Positions 1 to 9,418 of a stretch of DNA of 20,301 nt are shown one piece after another (the stretch's first letter is position 1; each line of letters starts with the position of its first letter). The position numbers and the translations under genes were made by a program. The notes under the pieces were generated by a model. It was not told the DNA's origin. It worked only from the letters and a program-made list of their open reading frames with translations, and did not search any database. Where the stretch lies: NCBI GenBank assembly GCA_002633005.1, contig NMRA01000150.1, positions 717,613-737,913 on the forward strand, given 5' to 3'. Origin of the DNA: Phoronis australis. Its lineage: Eukaryota > Phoronida > Phoronidae.

Positions 1-107
1 AACACCTACTATACATATTGATACGCTGGTGGATGACAAAAGGCAAAGCAGTCAAAGGTTGCACAAATATTCGATTTGGAATTATAGTGGGTACAACTGA
101 ATGTGCA

Positions 108-278
108 ATTTTTCAAAATAATCAAAATCACAAACACAACCAGTAGCCTGTCTGTGGAAAATAAAGATTGCAGTTACTGTCACAAGTTTTTCTTGCACCA
201 GCTCCCCCTGTCGTTTTTGCGATTTCTTGTCATAGTATGTGTCAGCGGTCTTAATACTATGGGCCATATGTTTTTTGT
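108..278 (+). repeat. Diverged direct repeat, copy 1
   Basis: This segment aligns collinearly with 588-793. Shared blocks include a 'CAAACACAA' start, a 'TAGCC-GTC-GTGG' block, and an almost identical stretch beginning CACAAGTTTTTCTTGCACCA at 180, followed by the CATATG end near 265. The second copy carries about 33 extra bases before the CACAAG block. No coding signal is conserved between the copies: the open frames across them differ in phase and sequence, so this is a non-coding dispersed or locally duplicated repeat. The family is not recognised. Confidence 0.7.
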
Positions 279-587
279 TCTTCTGATGTTTTTTATGAAT
301 CTTCCCTTCCTTTCTTACTGCTATCCTGAAAATTCAAAGATCGGTCCATCTTGGAATTGTAGCTTGTGTACCATATTTGATATTTATACACAACAATGCA
401 TAGTGTGATGTAGTTCCTTTCTACTACGGAACATTGTTCAGGCTTTTCTTCTTATGAGTTGGCAACCTTTAAAAAACGTAATTCATTTTTGACGAAAAGA
501 TTTCACTTGAATGAATAGTTATGTTGATTTGGTTTTGTAAACTAAAAGCAAATAAAATTTAAACATTTTGCAAATAAAATTTGAAAG

Positions 588-793
588 GATTTTTCAGCTA
601 CAGATCAAACACAAACACTCCCACTAGCCGGTCAGTGGTAAACAGAGATTACAACTACTGTTTTAAACATGATAAATCCTTACCTGGTAAGTTGCCACAA
701 GTTTTTCTTGCACCAGCTTCCTCTAGCTTTTTTGCGATCCCTTGTCGCAATATGTGTCCGCCGTAGGCCTATTTATACTGTGCGCCATATGTT
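588..793 (+). repeat. Diverged direct repeat, copy 2
   Basis: Second copy of the 108-278 repeat, in the same orientation about 480 bases downstream. It has an insertion of about 33 bases (near 662-694) just before the shared CACAAGTTTTTCTTGCACCA block at 697. Substitutions are spread along the whole length, which indicates an old duplication or two independent insertions of one repeat family. No terminal inverted repeats or target duplications could be defined. Confidence 0.7.
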
Positions 794-951
794 GAGCAAG
801 AGAAATCTGTTGTTCTCTGGAGCCACCACTCTAGCTGATTAGTGTCACAGCAAGTCAGCGAGCTTTTGACGCTGAAAATAAAAAACAACACTTAAAGACC
901 ACACAAATAAAAATATAGCGAACTCCATCAAATACCACAGGGAAATAGACT

Positions 952-971
952 AATTGATTGATTGATTGATT
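952..971. repeat. (ATTG)n microsatellite
   Basis: About four and a half perfect tandem ATTG units. It is a simple sequence repeat with no associated gene feature. Confidence 0.9.
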
Positions 972-1001
972 ATTGTCGGTGAAATCGACACATTTCGTTT
1001 C

Positions 1002-1053
1002 GCGACGGAAACCCGCTGAAACCGCGGCTTCAACGACGCTCGCTTTCCGTCGC
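1002..1053. repeat. 10-bp inverted repeat in a GC-rich patch
   Basis: GCGACGGAAA at 1002-1011 is the exact reverse complement of TTTCCGTCGC at 1044-1053, with a 32-base spacer. It marks the abrupt change from AT-rich sequence to the CpG-rich stretch that leads into the tandem array. It could be a foldback or a transposon end, but no family is recognised. Confidence 0.45.
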
Positions 1054-1084
1054 CGGGCGGAACAACCCGTCACTGAGCAATACT

Positions 1085-2229
1085 CAAATCACTGAGTCCC
1101 CCGGGCCGGCTCCGCCACCTGGGAACGTACCTGCGCCACCTGTCTTCCACTGGCTAGTAAGGAGGCCGCGCTCCGGCTTCGATACGGATTCCGCGCTCTG
1201 CGGCGCCGATAGTCATATGCGTACCACGGTAATCGAACACGTACACATGCAGGGACACAACTGCCAAGGCAGGGACAGCGTCGATAAGCCCCACGAACAG
1301 CCAAGTTGCCAGATCACCAACTGAAAACCTGGCGCATGTTCCGTGACAGTAAAATCTATTTCGCCGCCCAAACTCTACCTTACAGAAACCAACACAGATG
1401 GCCAATAATCTACACATTTCTTAGGACTTGGAAAATTTTTCAACGCAACGTTTCTGAAACCAACGCAAATGGCCAATAATAGACACATTTTTCGAGACTT
1501 AAAAAATTTCGTTCACACTCGCAGGGACAGACCTGCACGTGGACTGCGGCGCGCTCCGGCCTTGGCCAGCGCAGACCCGACTTTATGATCGCGTGGACTT
1601 TTCACAGATAGCCGGGACACGACTAGGGACTGTATCCCGGCCCGCTGATCGACCCCGCTACGTTTCCTTACCTTTGTAATATTTTCAAGGCAACTTTGAG
1701 AAAGCGACACAAATGGCCAATAATCGACACATGTCTTCAAGATCAGGGACTTCGAAAATCTTTCAAAGCAACGTTTCTGAAACCGACACATGTGGCCAAT
1801 AATCGACACATTTCTTGGGACTTTTGCACATACGCAGGAAAGGACCTACAGGGGGACTGCCAGCGCTCCGGCCTCGGCCAGCGCAAACCAAGGTTGTCGG
1901 ATTTGACCGCGTGGACCGCCGTCTGGGGATTTTTCACAAGTAGCCGGGACACGACTACAGACTAGTTGTATACCGGCCCACCGCTCGTACCCGATACTTT
2001 AATTAGCTTCACTTTGTTACTGACATTTTCAGAGCACCTTTGAGGAAGCGACACAAATGGCCAATAATCGACACATTTCTTAGGACTTAAAAAATTTTGC
2101 ACAGGGGACAGACCTGCAGCGCTCCGGCCTCGGCAGGGCAGAACCCACATGCTGCCGGACATGAGACTGAGACCACGGTCTGGGGACCGCGGTTTCACAG
2201 GTAGCCGGGAAATGACTACAGACTGTATA
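1085..2229. repeat. CpG-rich degenerate tandem array
   Basis: Two motifs recur in alternation. The TGGCCAATAATCGACACATT type occurs near 1399, 1469, 1713, 1792 and 2058. The GCGCTCCGGC type occurs near 1168, 1551, 1863 and 2119 and is usually followed by CTCGGCCAGCGCA, then a CGTGGAC block, TTTTCACA-GTAGCCGGGA and ACTACAGACTGTATACCGG. GCGCTCCGGC spacings are about 383, 312 and 256 bases, so units are diverged and vary by insertions, with the first unit partial. The array is much richer in G+C and CpG than its surroundings. Short frames on both strands lack any family signature and look like by-products of the repeat. It is probably a satellite-like local amplification or the inside of an unknown element. 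Confidence 0.75.
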
Positions 2230-2362
2230 CCGGTGTCACGTAAAATTTCTTCCCCGTGAAATTTCTTGCCCAAAATACCCTGTTGCGCATGCGCGGTATT
2301 GAGGGTCACTTATTTTATGTCTAAAGCATAAAATAACTTCCCCCGTGAAATATCTTTCCCCG
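2230..2362 (+). repeat. Short dispersed element, copy 1
   Basis: About 133 bases shared with 9046-9182. It begins CCGGTGTCACGTAAAATTTC and contains three direct sub-repeats of the form CGTRAAATTTCTTCCC, near 2238, 2255 and 2345. In the middle is a palindromic TGCGCATGCGCG (2284-2295), which resembles the NRF-1 binding consensus. It also has a perfect 10-bp hairpin: TTATTTTATG at 2310-2319 pairs with CATAAAATAA at 2327-2336 across a 7-base loop. The second copy keeps all these landmarks. No target duplication could be fixed, so the class (SINE, MITE or LTR fragment) is open. Confidence 0.75.
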
Positions 2363-2994
2363 TCTAGCCAAGACAGGTCGACCTCTCCTCCGACCATCAT
2401 CATGCACAGAAATACCCCGAGAAGAAATGGACAAACTCCCTCCTTCAAAACATTCTAACAGATTAGTCGATAGGCGTTTGATGTTTTTATTTAATGAACC
2501 TAAAAGACCATCCGTGGGACTGAACTTTTTAGTTGGGCGGTCAGAGGATACCCTACTATTGGTATCACGAGATTGGACTGGAGTTAGACCTGATCGTCAC
2601 GCCCCAACTCGTTTAAATCATCGGACTCATTCCCAAAGGATGTACGACGAATTCTAGCCGCTTGCGGGCTACGGCATGCTGACTGGTAGTGACCAAACTT
2701 ACCACACTCTAGAACACATTACTGAAGGTCTCTGTGGGAAGCTTGGAGGGACATGGGGAGGGGATCTCGATGGTTTTGGATTAGAATCCAGCAATTTTAA
2801 TACCCTCGACAAATCTGAGGAAATGCCCCTAAAATTTGAACTCAAGTCTGGGACATACCTTTAAGTTCCCGATGTATAAGGGCGTTGTCTTCTTTAAGAC
2901 CTCCTATTTCCGAGTTGACCTTATAGCCATCTGAGACCCCAAATCCAAAGCATGTAGCCTAGACTCAACCGCAGAGCTCGAAGCGGAGGATGCT

Positions 2995-3127
2995 AGTGGA
3001 GAAAACTTTAAGTAAAACCAGGTTGACCGAAGCATCGTCCGGACGCGATGGTGACCCCTCNAGTGGAGAAAACTTTAAGTAAAACCAGGTTGACCGAAGC
3101 ATCGTCCGGACGCGATGGTGAGCCCTC
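2995..3127. repeat. 66-bp direct duplication around a single n
   Basis: 2995-3060 and 3062-3127 are the same 66 bases, with one difference seen (3055 c versus 3122 g), separated only by the n at 3061. The duplicated piece is part of the gag-like pseudogene. A near-perfect duplication with exactly one ambiguous base at the joint is the signature of two contig ends that overlap but were not merged during scaffolding. It is probably not a real genomic tandem repeat. Confidence 0.85.
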
Positions 3128-3592
3128 GAACCAAACAGACCGACTGTTTTTATTAGCCATCAATCGCTGGGTCGTACCGAACCATGCAGCCTTGGACTCT
3201 GACTCAGCAAGGGACGAAGGAGATGAATTCATCACCTGCGTACCTACTACCTTATCTCGTAACCCAAGGGAGAACCGGAAAACAAGATCTACTTTTTCTT
3301 GCTCCGAAGGATTCGGGAAGGGTTTTAAAAATAACCTATTTAACCTACACGCCCAATTCTCAATAGATTTCCCCGATTTCTGCTCGGCGTATTGGAATTC
3401 AAGACGCAAGACCGGGGTGCAGTCAGTCGATGAAAAATGTTCTGACATTTGCGCAACCACGTCATCAAAACCAGAGTCTGGGTTCCTTCTCATGAAATTA
3501 AGAAAGAAATTTAAGGTAACATCGTCTAAACACATTCCTAATTCAGAGACGCACTTGTCTTCGGACCATAAATTGTGCTTGGCTAAGCGCTG

Positions 3593-4524
3593 GAACTTCC
3601 AAAAGATGTCGTCCTACTTGCCCTTATCCCTTAGAAAAACTTAGATGGGGCATTTGGCCTTAAGCTATCAGGACGGGTGAGGGTAGACGGACCAGCCGTT
3701 CGGCTACCAGAACTCGTGGCAGGCACAGACGAAAAAGTATCCTGCCTAGTGGAGTATTTTCTTCTCCCTGTAACAGGGGATTTATTCAACCCGTCACAGG
3801 CCTGGGCAATGCCATTCAAGTCCTGGGGCAAATGGGTACGTACAGGACTACCCAGAGGAGAGGTATCCTGGGACTGAACTTCATCATATTAGGTGAAATC
3901 AATGCCAGATAGCACTCCTCGTTAACCTCCATCTGGAATGGATGTGGTTAATATTTCCGGGGTTATCAGCGCAGTCTGCTGAAAAGCCAGAATAGTTTGG
4001 GCAATAGCTTCGGTCATGCCCGAGAGCTTAAATAACTCTTGGGAAAGACAGAAGTTCNAGAACTTCCAAAAGATGTCGTCCTACTTGCCCTTATCCCTTA
4101 GAAAAACTTAGATGGGGCATTTGGCCTTAAGCTGTAAGGACGGGTGAGGGTAGACGGACCAGCCGTTCGGCTACCAGAACTCGTGGCAGGCACAGACGAA
4201 AAAGTATCCTGCCTAGTGAAGTATTTTCTTCTCATTGTAACAGGGGATTTATTCAACCCGTCACAGGCCTGAGCAATGCCATTCAAGTCCTGGGGCAAAG
4301 GGGTACGTACAGGACTACCCAGAGGAGAGGTATCCTGGGACTGAACTTCATCATATTGGGTGAAATCAATGCCAGATAGCACTCCTCGTTAACCTTCATC
4401 TGGAATGGATGTGGTTAATATTTTCGGGGTTATCAGCTCAGTCTGCCGAAAAGCCAGAATAGTTTGGGCAATAGCTTCGGTCATGCCCGAGAGCTTAAAT
4501 AACTCTTGGGAAAGACAGAAGTTC
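3593..4524. repeat. 465-bp direct duplication around a single n
   Basis: 3593-4057 and 4060-4524 align end to end at a constant offset of 467, with a few substitutions (for example GCTATCAGG versus GCTGTAAGG near 3664 and 4131). They are separated by the n at 4058. The 3' limit of the first copy is exactly at the n. Both copies carry the same in-frame stop of the gag-like pseudogene. The best explanation is an unmerged overlap of two contigs or two haplotypes. The true locus probably holds one copy. Confidence 0.85.
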
Positions 4525-4604
4525 ATTGGAACACTATCTACAAACGACATAGTAAGGACCCGGGGCTTCGCCTTAGGACTTACTAAGGAAAACCACGTGG
4601 TCAC

Positions 4605-4866
4605 TTAGTCTACTCTAGAATTCCTAGAAAGGTCCTACAATTTAACTAATTTATAAAATAATAAATAAGAAACTATTCTATGTACAATTTACTAAATATT
4701 TACATATATCTATAATTCCTAACACTGAACTAACAATAAACGCTTTGGTACGCTCTAGTAAACCTGAAGCCTGGCACTGCAAAAGCAGTGACGTACGTGG
4801 CCGTCAAAATGGCCACGAGAAAAACAAGTTATGAAAACTTATTTCCCGCCATATTTCCTGTACTTC
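4605..4866. other. AT-rich stretch with two hairpins
   Basis: No gene seen. It lies upstream of the gag-like pseudogene in that gene's orientation and could hold its untranslated leader or an LTR, but no second LTR copy exists in the window to test this. Two perfect small hairpins lie close together: CACTGC 4775-4780 with GCAGTG 4785-4790, and CGTGGCC 4796-4802 with GGCCACG 4811-4817. Confidence 0.4.
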
Positions 4867-5486
4867 CTTTCTGGCCTAAGTCAGACTTTAATCAAAGTTG
4901 AGCAAAAGTTGACAGCTTAGTGCATGCACCTCATCATTTTCATATGAGCTGAACTATGATGGAGATTTTGTTGTATAACGTTCAAGCATATACCCAACAA
5001 CATCCCTTGAATGAATGTGCTTATTTAAGAAAGCAGGTGAAAATTAAAAAATAATTCGAATATTCATTTGGCCAAAGACTAATGACATTTTCAGTCGAAA
5101 ATTGAATCTACTGCCATGCGCGCACTCAGCTTAAAATTAAGGAGGGGCTCGAATTTTTCCGTGTGCGGACCTTATACTGAAAAAAACAAAGCGAGGACTA
5201 AAAAACGGGGTACTAGGTTCAGACCTATGAAATGTCCGTTCGCGCCGATTTCTCGTGGACTTTTGTCTCGTTTTCTCGGACCTTTTCTTTCTTTGAGGCG
5301 GACCTTTTTGCCCAGTTCGCCCAATGCAGGAGTGCACGCATTTACTGAACATCCAATGACTGTGCTGAAATATATGTGCATCCAACAGTGTGTGTACATC
5401 GTTCCTATTCTATATCAATGTATCATGTTCAGTTCTACATCACTGTACTTCTAGATAAATGAAATACAACCGTTCTTCTGGATCCA
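4867..5486 (+). repeat. Dispersed repeat, occupied copy
   Basis: This copy aligns with 17949-18368 in the same orientation. Shared landmarks are AAGTCAGACTTTAATCAAA, GTTGACAGCTTAGTGC, a TTTGGCCAAAGACTAATGAC block, and a long near-identical 3' part starting GAACATCCAATGACTGTGCT and ending near CCGTTCTTCTG. Compared with the other copy it has an extra ~229 bases (5114-5342) flanked by TACTG, plus about 50 extra bases around 5020-5070. The other copy has its own extra segment near 18090-18150. No coding frame is conserved. The family is not recognised. Confidence 0.8.
5114..5342. mobile_element. MITE-like insertion inside a repeat
   Basis: An insertion of about 229 bases, absent from the sister repeat copy, where the sequence reads straight through TCTACTGAACATCC (near 18219). 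It is flanked on both sides by TACTG (5109-5113 and 5343-5347), consistent with a 5-bp target-site duplication. ATCTACTG versus ATTTACTG would make an 8-bp one with one mismatch. Near its ends are inverted repeats: ATGCGCGCACTC (5116-5127) and GAGTGCACGCAT (5330-5341), 11 of 12 matching. It has no transposase, so it would be non-autonomous. The superfamily is undecided; the open frame running across it is fortuitous. Confidence 0.7.
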
Positions 5487-6577
5487 TCTTATTATTGTTG
5501 TTGTTTTCAATTAACTCTGGAGATTGCTAAGGTTTTACAATGTATCCGGTATCTGAAACTTTGGTTCAAATTGTGTTTTATTACCACTTCTTGATTAAAC
5601 AAATTATGAAGGGACAAAGATTGTTTATTTTATATAAGCTCTGTTGTTAGAACTACAAGCGTTATTTGACTTTCCTGTCATTTCTTTGACTTTCTTGAGT
5701 CCTGATTTGATCTGTAGTTTTTGAAAACTTTCCATTGGCTTTGTGCAATGCTTTGTTCAACGTTTTAAATAATAATGCGATTTTGAGTACATGTTTAAAT
5801 CTAGTATTTCGTGTTTTTAATGGACTAATTGGTTCGTCTATATTAACCCCGTGTTCACAAATTACCACAGGAAGCTTGGTTGTAAACTATCCGTATGGTT
5901 TTATCCCTCAAACTGTTTATTAAACCAATGCAGCTGGTCAAAAGTAGTTCCATCCATTCATTTGTGGCTTTGGAATATGGGTTGGATGTCTCTGTTAGCG
6001 ATTAGCCTCGTGCTAATTGTAATTAAACATTGTTAATGATAAAGGCCTGAAAAGTTTGAGACCACGCGAGCAATCGACAAGTATCAACGAATCTGATGAG
6101 GTTCTTTGAGGAGTAAGCCATTATCGGTGGCTTCGCTGCAGGAAAACAGTGGGTAAATAAATTGCTGATTTTTGGAACTAGTTGACTTCTGAAATTGAAT
6201 TCATTGTCGTAAAAAGTTAAACTAGGCCAACCGATGAAATGCTGTGTTAGGTTTTGATTATCTGGTACCGATTAATAACTAGACTCTAGGTCCACGTCAT
6301 TACCAACAGAGACCGTCTTTAGTATGGTACGAATCGTCATGCGCTTGTGGACTACTCGCTAAGTACTGTCGTCTCCGAGTTTAAACAAAACAGGGTGTTT
6401 TTTTTTCTGTTATGGCAAACTCGAGTTATTCTATGCGGTTCAGTAAACAACAATAGCCATTGTAGACTCCTTTTTATTACCGACAATAGGGAATGAAAAG
6501 CCTGCGGTTCTTAGGCAAACAAACGAGTTTCCCAGGTAGTTTAGTCACCTTCAGATTGAGCATTTGCAATCTTAGTC
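5487..6577. other. No identifiable feature
   Basis: AT-rich sequence without a recognisable gene, RNA or repeat. A Lys-rich minus-strand frame at 5662-5868 (68 codons) has no recognisable family, no conserved splice context and no composition shift, so it is not called. Confidence 0.5.
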
Positions 6578-6637
6578 GGGGTCATTGGTTGACGTCGCTA
6601 CCGACAGCGCCGCTGCGTTCCTGATAACATTATTGTT

Positions 6638-6762
6638 GGTCGCGTTTTGTGGACGCAAGAAACTTGTAGAATCCAAGTCTTCGCGAGATGTCGCCATGCA
6701 GAAACCGTGAAGTACGTACGCTAGCTTTCATGGCAACTACCTTGAGTTCACAAAACGCGACC
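6638..6762. repeat. Small foldback element
   Basis: GGTCGCGTTTTGTG (6638-6651) is the exact reverse complement of CACAAAACGCGACC (6749-6762). The match continues inward with a few mismatches (GACGCAAG against the complement of CTTGAGTT), giving arms of about 22 bases around a ~80-base centre. The size suits a tiny MITE or foldback. No convincing target duplication was found. Confidence 0.55.
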
Positions 6763-7033
6763 CTGCTGCTTGGTGACCCGAAATAATAATAGACGAGTCC
6801 ATTTCATAAATGGTAAGCGAAATGTAACACTTAATATATCATTTCAAGTTTTTAAAGCCATTTGCCTATTTCCTTTGACCATAGAAACATCAAAAATATA
6901 AACTAAATGGTTCGCACAACTTTTTTGGTTGAAAAATTCAACTCTGTGATTTTGTATCGTCTACAACCTTCGGCCACAAGGAAATGAAATGCTGCCTGCC
7001 ACTGTAAAACCTCGAAAACGACGGGAAAACAGC

Positions 7034-7088
7034 ATGGACGACAGACTTGGTTTTATAATCCTCGTCATTTTACCCCTTTCTGTTGCTG
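7034..7088 (+). CDS. Probable first coding exon encoding a signal peptide
   Basis: This frame starts at an ATG in good context (AACAGCATGG: A at -3, G at +4) and encodes MDDRLGFIILVILPLSVA, then one base of the next codon. The peptide has a short charged start, a hydrophobic core (about residues 5-15) and a Ser-Val-Ala end that fits the -3/-1 rule for signal peptidase. The exon ends exactly at a consensus donor, G|GTAAGT (7089-7094). It leaves phase 1, which is the usual phase after signal-peptide exons in animals. An in-frame ATG at 6989 would add 15 mostly basic residues and is a possible alternative start. Read through the donor, the frame stays open to 7387 without recognisable homology, which I take as intron. 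The product would be a secreted or membrane protein of unknown family; later exons are not established. Confidence 0.45.
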
Positions 7089-9045
7089 GTAAGTTAATCA
7101 CTAAGTTAATCTCGAACCACTTTATATTTAAGAACTGTCACAACACTTCGTGTACGGGTTATTTTTGTAGTCAGATGGACTCTTCGATCGTCAACCTGTT
7201 GCTTGTCATTGATTCGGTGGGCATTGGTTCGTTTGTTTCGGTTTATCTTCTTCGTTCTGATTTTGGAGCCAGTGGGGAAAAGGGAATAGATTCCAGATTA
7301 TCAATCGACAAATCTTTGTGTTTGACCTTCGCAACTGGAAATTGGTTATATAGAAATTTCCACATGCCAGCTGGCAAGTACCACTGACTGTAACAGTGGA
7401 ATTGTCAATTATGAAACGTCAATGTTACGTAGAGGTTCATGTTCAATACTGTTCAATGCAAGGCTGCTGCAACCTTTTCTGTCCTAATGTTGCTTCTGAT
7501 ATCATTTTTGATCCGTCTTAAGTTTTGGCTGCCTGTCAGTTTTCATCACTTCACACAACCGTACTAATTAACCCTGACACTTTCTTCCAAAGTCTGTCTA
7601 GTTGCGGATATTTTTATGAGATTAGCGCAGACTGTTGTAATTTCGTTGGCTATTACGGTTTGAAGCTCTTCAAGTGATCATAGTAAGTGAAAATGGGCCC
7701 AACTGAGTGTCCTGCGCATATCTGATGCTGGACACTTACCGTGTTTTGCATGTCTTACGTAATTCACCCCTTTTCTTGAGCGAGTAATCAGTGTTGCGTG
7801 GGTGACGAGAGGGCCAGTAGCCTACTCTGGGCAATGCTAGCTCGTAATTCAGATTGGTCGATTCAGGATAATTCACACATCGCTAATCAGGGGCCCCGTA
7901 TTGGTGCCAATTATGATACCAAGAATGCTACTTTTGTCAAATATACTTTCCAAATTTAAGATTTTGCCTTGGTGTGCATGCATTTTAGCGGCCAGCAGTT
8001 TTTGTATGCATGCTTTTAAGCCCTAAATAGCACTACAACATGTACAATTCCTTGAACTTGGCTTACTGGACCCCACTCTCGATCTTGACCATACACATAA
8101 TGAAAATGTCGAGACCCGCCCCCAACACAAACCAGACTAATTCACGCCGACAGGAGGCGCGTTCCAAAACAAGGCTCGCTACGATAACTCCGTTGGCTTA
8201 TCGGCGTAGTTGTAGTTCTGTGTTGCTCGCACGGCTAGGAAAAATCTGGACACTCATCTGTCTGTTTTTCAATCCCCTGCTAAGGACGCTGAGATTCGGA
8301 AGCGTTGGGTCGTTGCTATACGCCGTGACAGGTCACGGTGACACTTGAATGAGCACAATTATGAAAATGCTACTTGAGACAAAAGGCAGAGCCTACTTGT
8401 ATGAGAACTTGCAACAGGGCGAGAGAGCTATTGATGGTGATCGGGAAGTGGATTTTTCACCTAACTCGGTGAAAGAATTCTCCTCTCAGAAGGCACAGGC
8501 ACAACCTTTCCCCTCGGATGAAAGAGGCCCCTGAAGAAACATGATAACTATGCTTGCTCTTTCCAGTTAACAGAAATTGAGCTTTAAAACGAGGTTATGC
8601 TTAATGGATGATCGAATTGGGTGTTTAAATTTTATAATTCAACTTGGTCCCGATTGATATTTAAACCTAACACATTCAATAGACGTAAGAATCATTAAAA
8701 CCAAGAAAGCAGAATTGATAGTCAAATGATTTTTATTTTCAGCTACGAGCCTGGTTTTTAATTTTAATAAAAAATATATTTAATAACATCAATTATTCTT
8801 TCAGATCAATGACAAATCAACTTTGTAGTCCCGGTAGTCCCTACCTCACCAGGACCTAGGCTATGCATGATTTTATTTCTTGATCAACAAAGTAAAGCAG
8901 ATGCACATGACAGTAAAATGCGATGCTGTCGAATATATCTTCAACTCGTCAACAATACGAGCAGATGACATGGTTTGTGTAGAAAGCATTTTTATCAACA
9001 GTTTACAAGAAGAAACGTAACCCCGCATTCAATATAATACCTAGT
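7089..9045. other. Probable intron or intergenic sequence
   Basis: No gene can be named. Two consecutive plus-strand frames, 8040-8348 (102 codons) and 8349-8534 (61 codons, starting immediately after a stop), have no recognisable motif and no clear splice sites. A perfect 7-bp hairpin with a 2-base loop lies at 8323-8338 (CCGTGAC/GTCACGG). Strong pyrimidine-AG tracts occur near 8741 and 8803, but the frames after them close quickly. Confidence 0.4.
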
Positions 9046-9182
9046 CCGGTGTCACGTAAAATTTCTTCCTCGTGAAATTTCTTCCCACTCCGACCCTGTT
9101 ACGCATGCGCGGTATTAAAGGGAAGTTATTTTATGTCTAAGTCATAAAATACTGAACTTCTCCGTGAAATTTCCTCCCCAAC
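9046..9182 (+). repeat. Short dispersed element, copy 2
   Basis: Second copy of the 2230-2362 element, same orientation. It keeps the CCGGTGTCACGTAAAATTTC start, the CGTGAAATTTCTTCCC sub-repeats, the palindromic TACGCATGCGCG core (9100-9111) and the hairpin (TTATTTTATG/CATAAAATA, 9126-9151). Divergence from copy 1 is scattered and modest. The flanks of the two copies are unrelated, so these are independent insertions. Confidence 0.75.
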
Positions 9183-9418
9183 GAAGACGGCAAAGCACAG
9201 CTGTAAAATGAGCCTAAAACAGAAGTTCACTACGTGTGCGATAATGGTCAATTGTCATTGTTATGTTAGACATAGATAAATGAATTACTTCAAATCAGTC
9301 GCCGGTCAGTAGGCTTGCGCACTATGGCCTATACTTTGTGCCGGCGTTGTGATCTCATGTTTCGTTTGTTTTATTGTACTCTGTCAATTGTATTATGAGC
9401 TGATATTACTTATGTCTC

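Larger units (their letters stand above)
2370..4604 (-). pseudogene. Decayed gag-like gene of an LTR-type retroelement
   Basis: Read on the minus strand, open pieces in several frames form one plausible gag-like protein. An N-terminal piece (4604 to about 4098) is interrupted by an in-frame TAA at 4389-4391. A capsid-like piece (about 3613 to 3170) starts with an FWKFQ-L...W block and carries features typical of retrotransposon gag domains: a helical core, a QEKVDLVFRF segment, then a Ser-rich stretch. Next come a heptad-like segment (about 2970-2860, with VESRLHALD and LKEDNALIHREL in different frames), a Pro/Ser-rich segment (about 2860-2720), an Arg-rich segment and a basic C-terminus near 2370. 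At least three frame changes and several stops show that it is dead. Protease, reverse transcriptase and integrase are not present, and no LTR pair is visible. Two single-n junctions and duplications lie inside it. The gag assignment rests on pattern recognition only. Confidence 0.55.

Noticed and set aside
1089-1417. Arg- and Ala-rich minus-strand frames
   Set aside because: They come from the high G+C of the tandem array and are not preserved between repeat units.
3048-3644. 198-codon plus-strand frame
   Set aside because: It is antisense to the gag-like pseudogene and spans the artefactual n joint; the minus strand carries the recognisable pattern.
5116-5454. 112-codon plus-strand frame
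   Set aside because: It runs from inside the inserted MITE-like element into the host repeat, so it is a chance frame across an insertion border.
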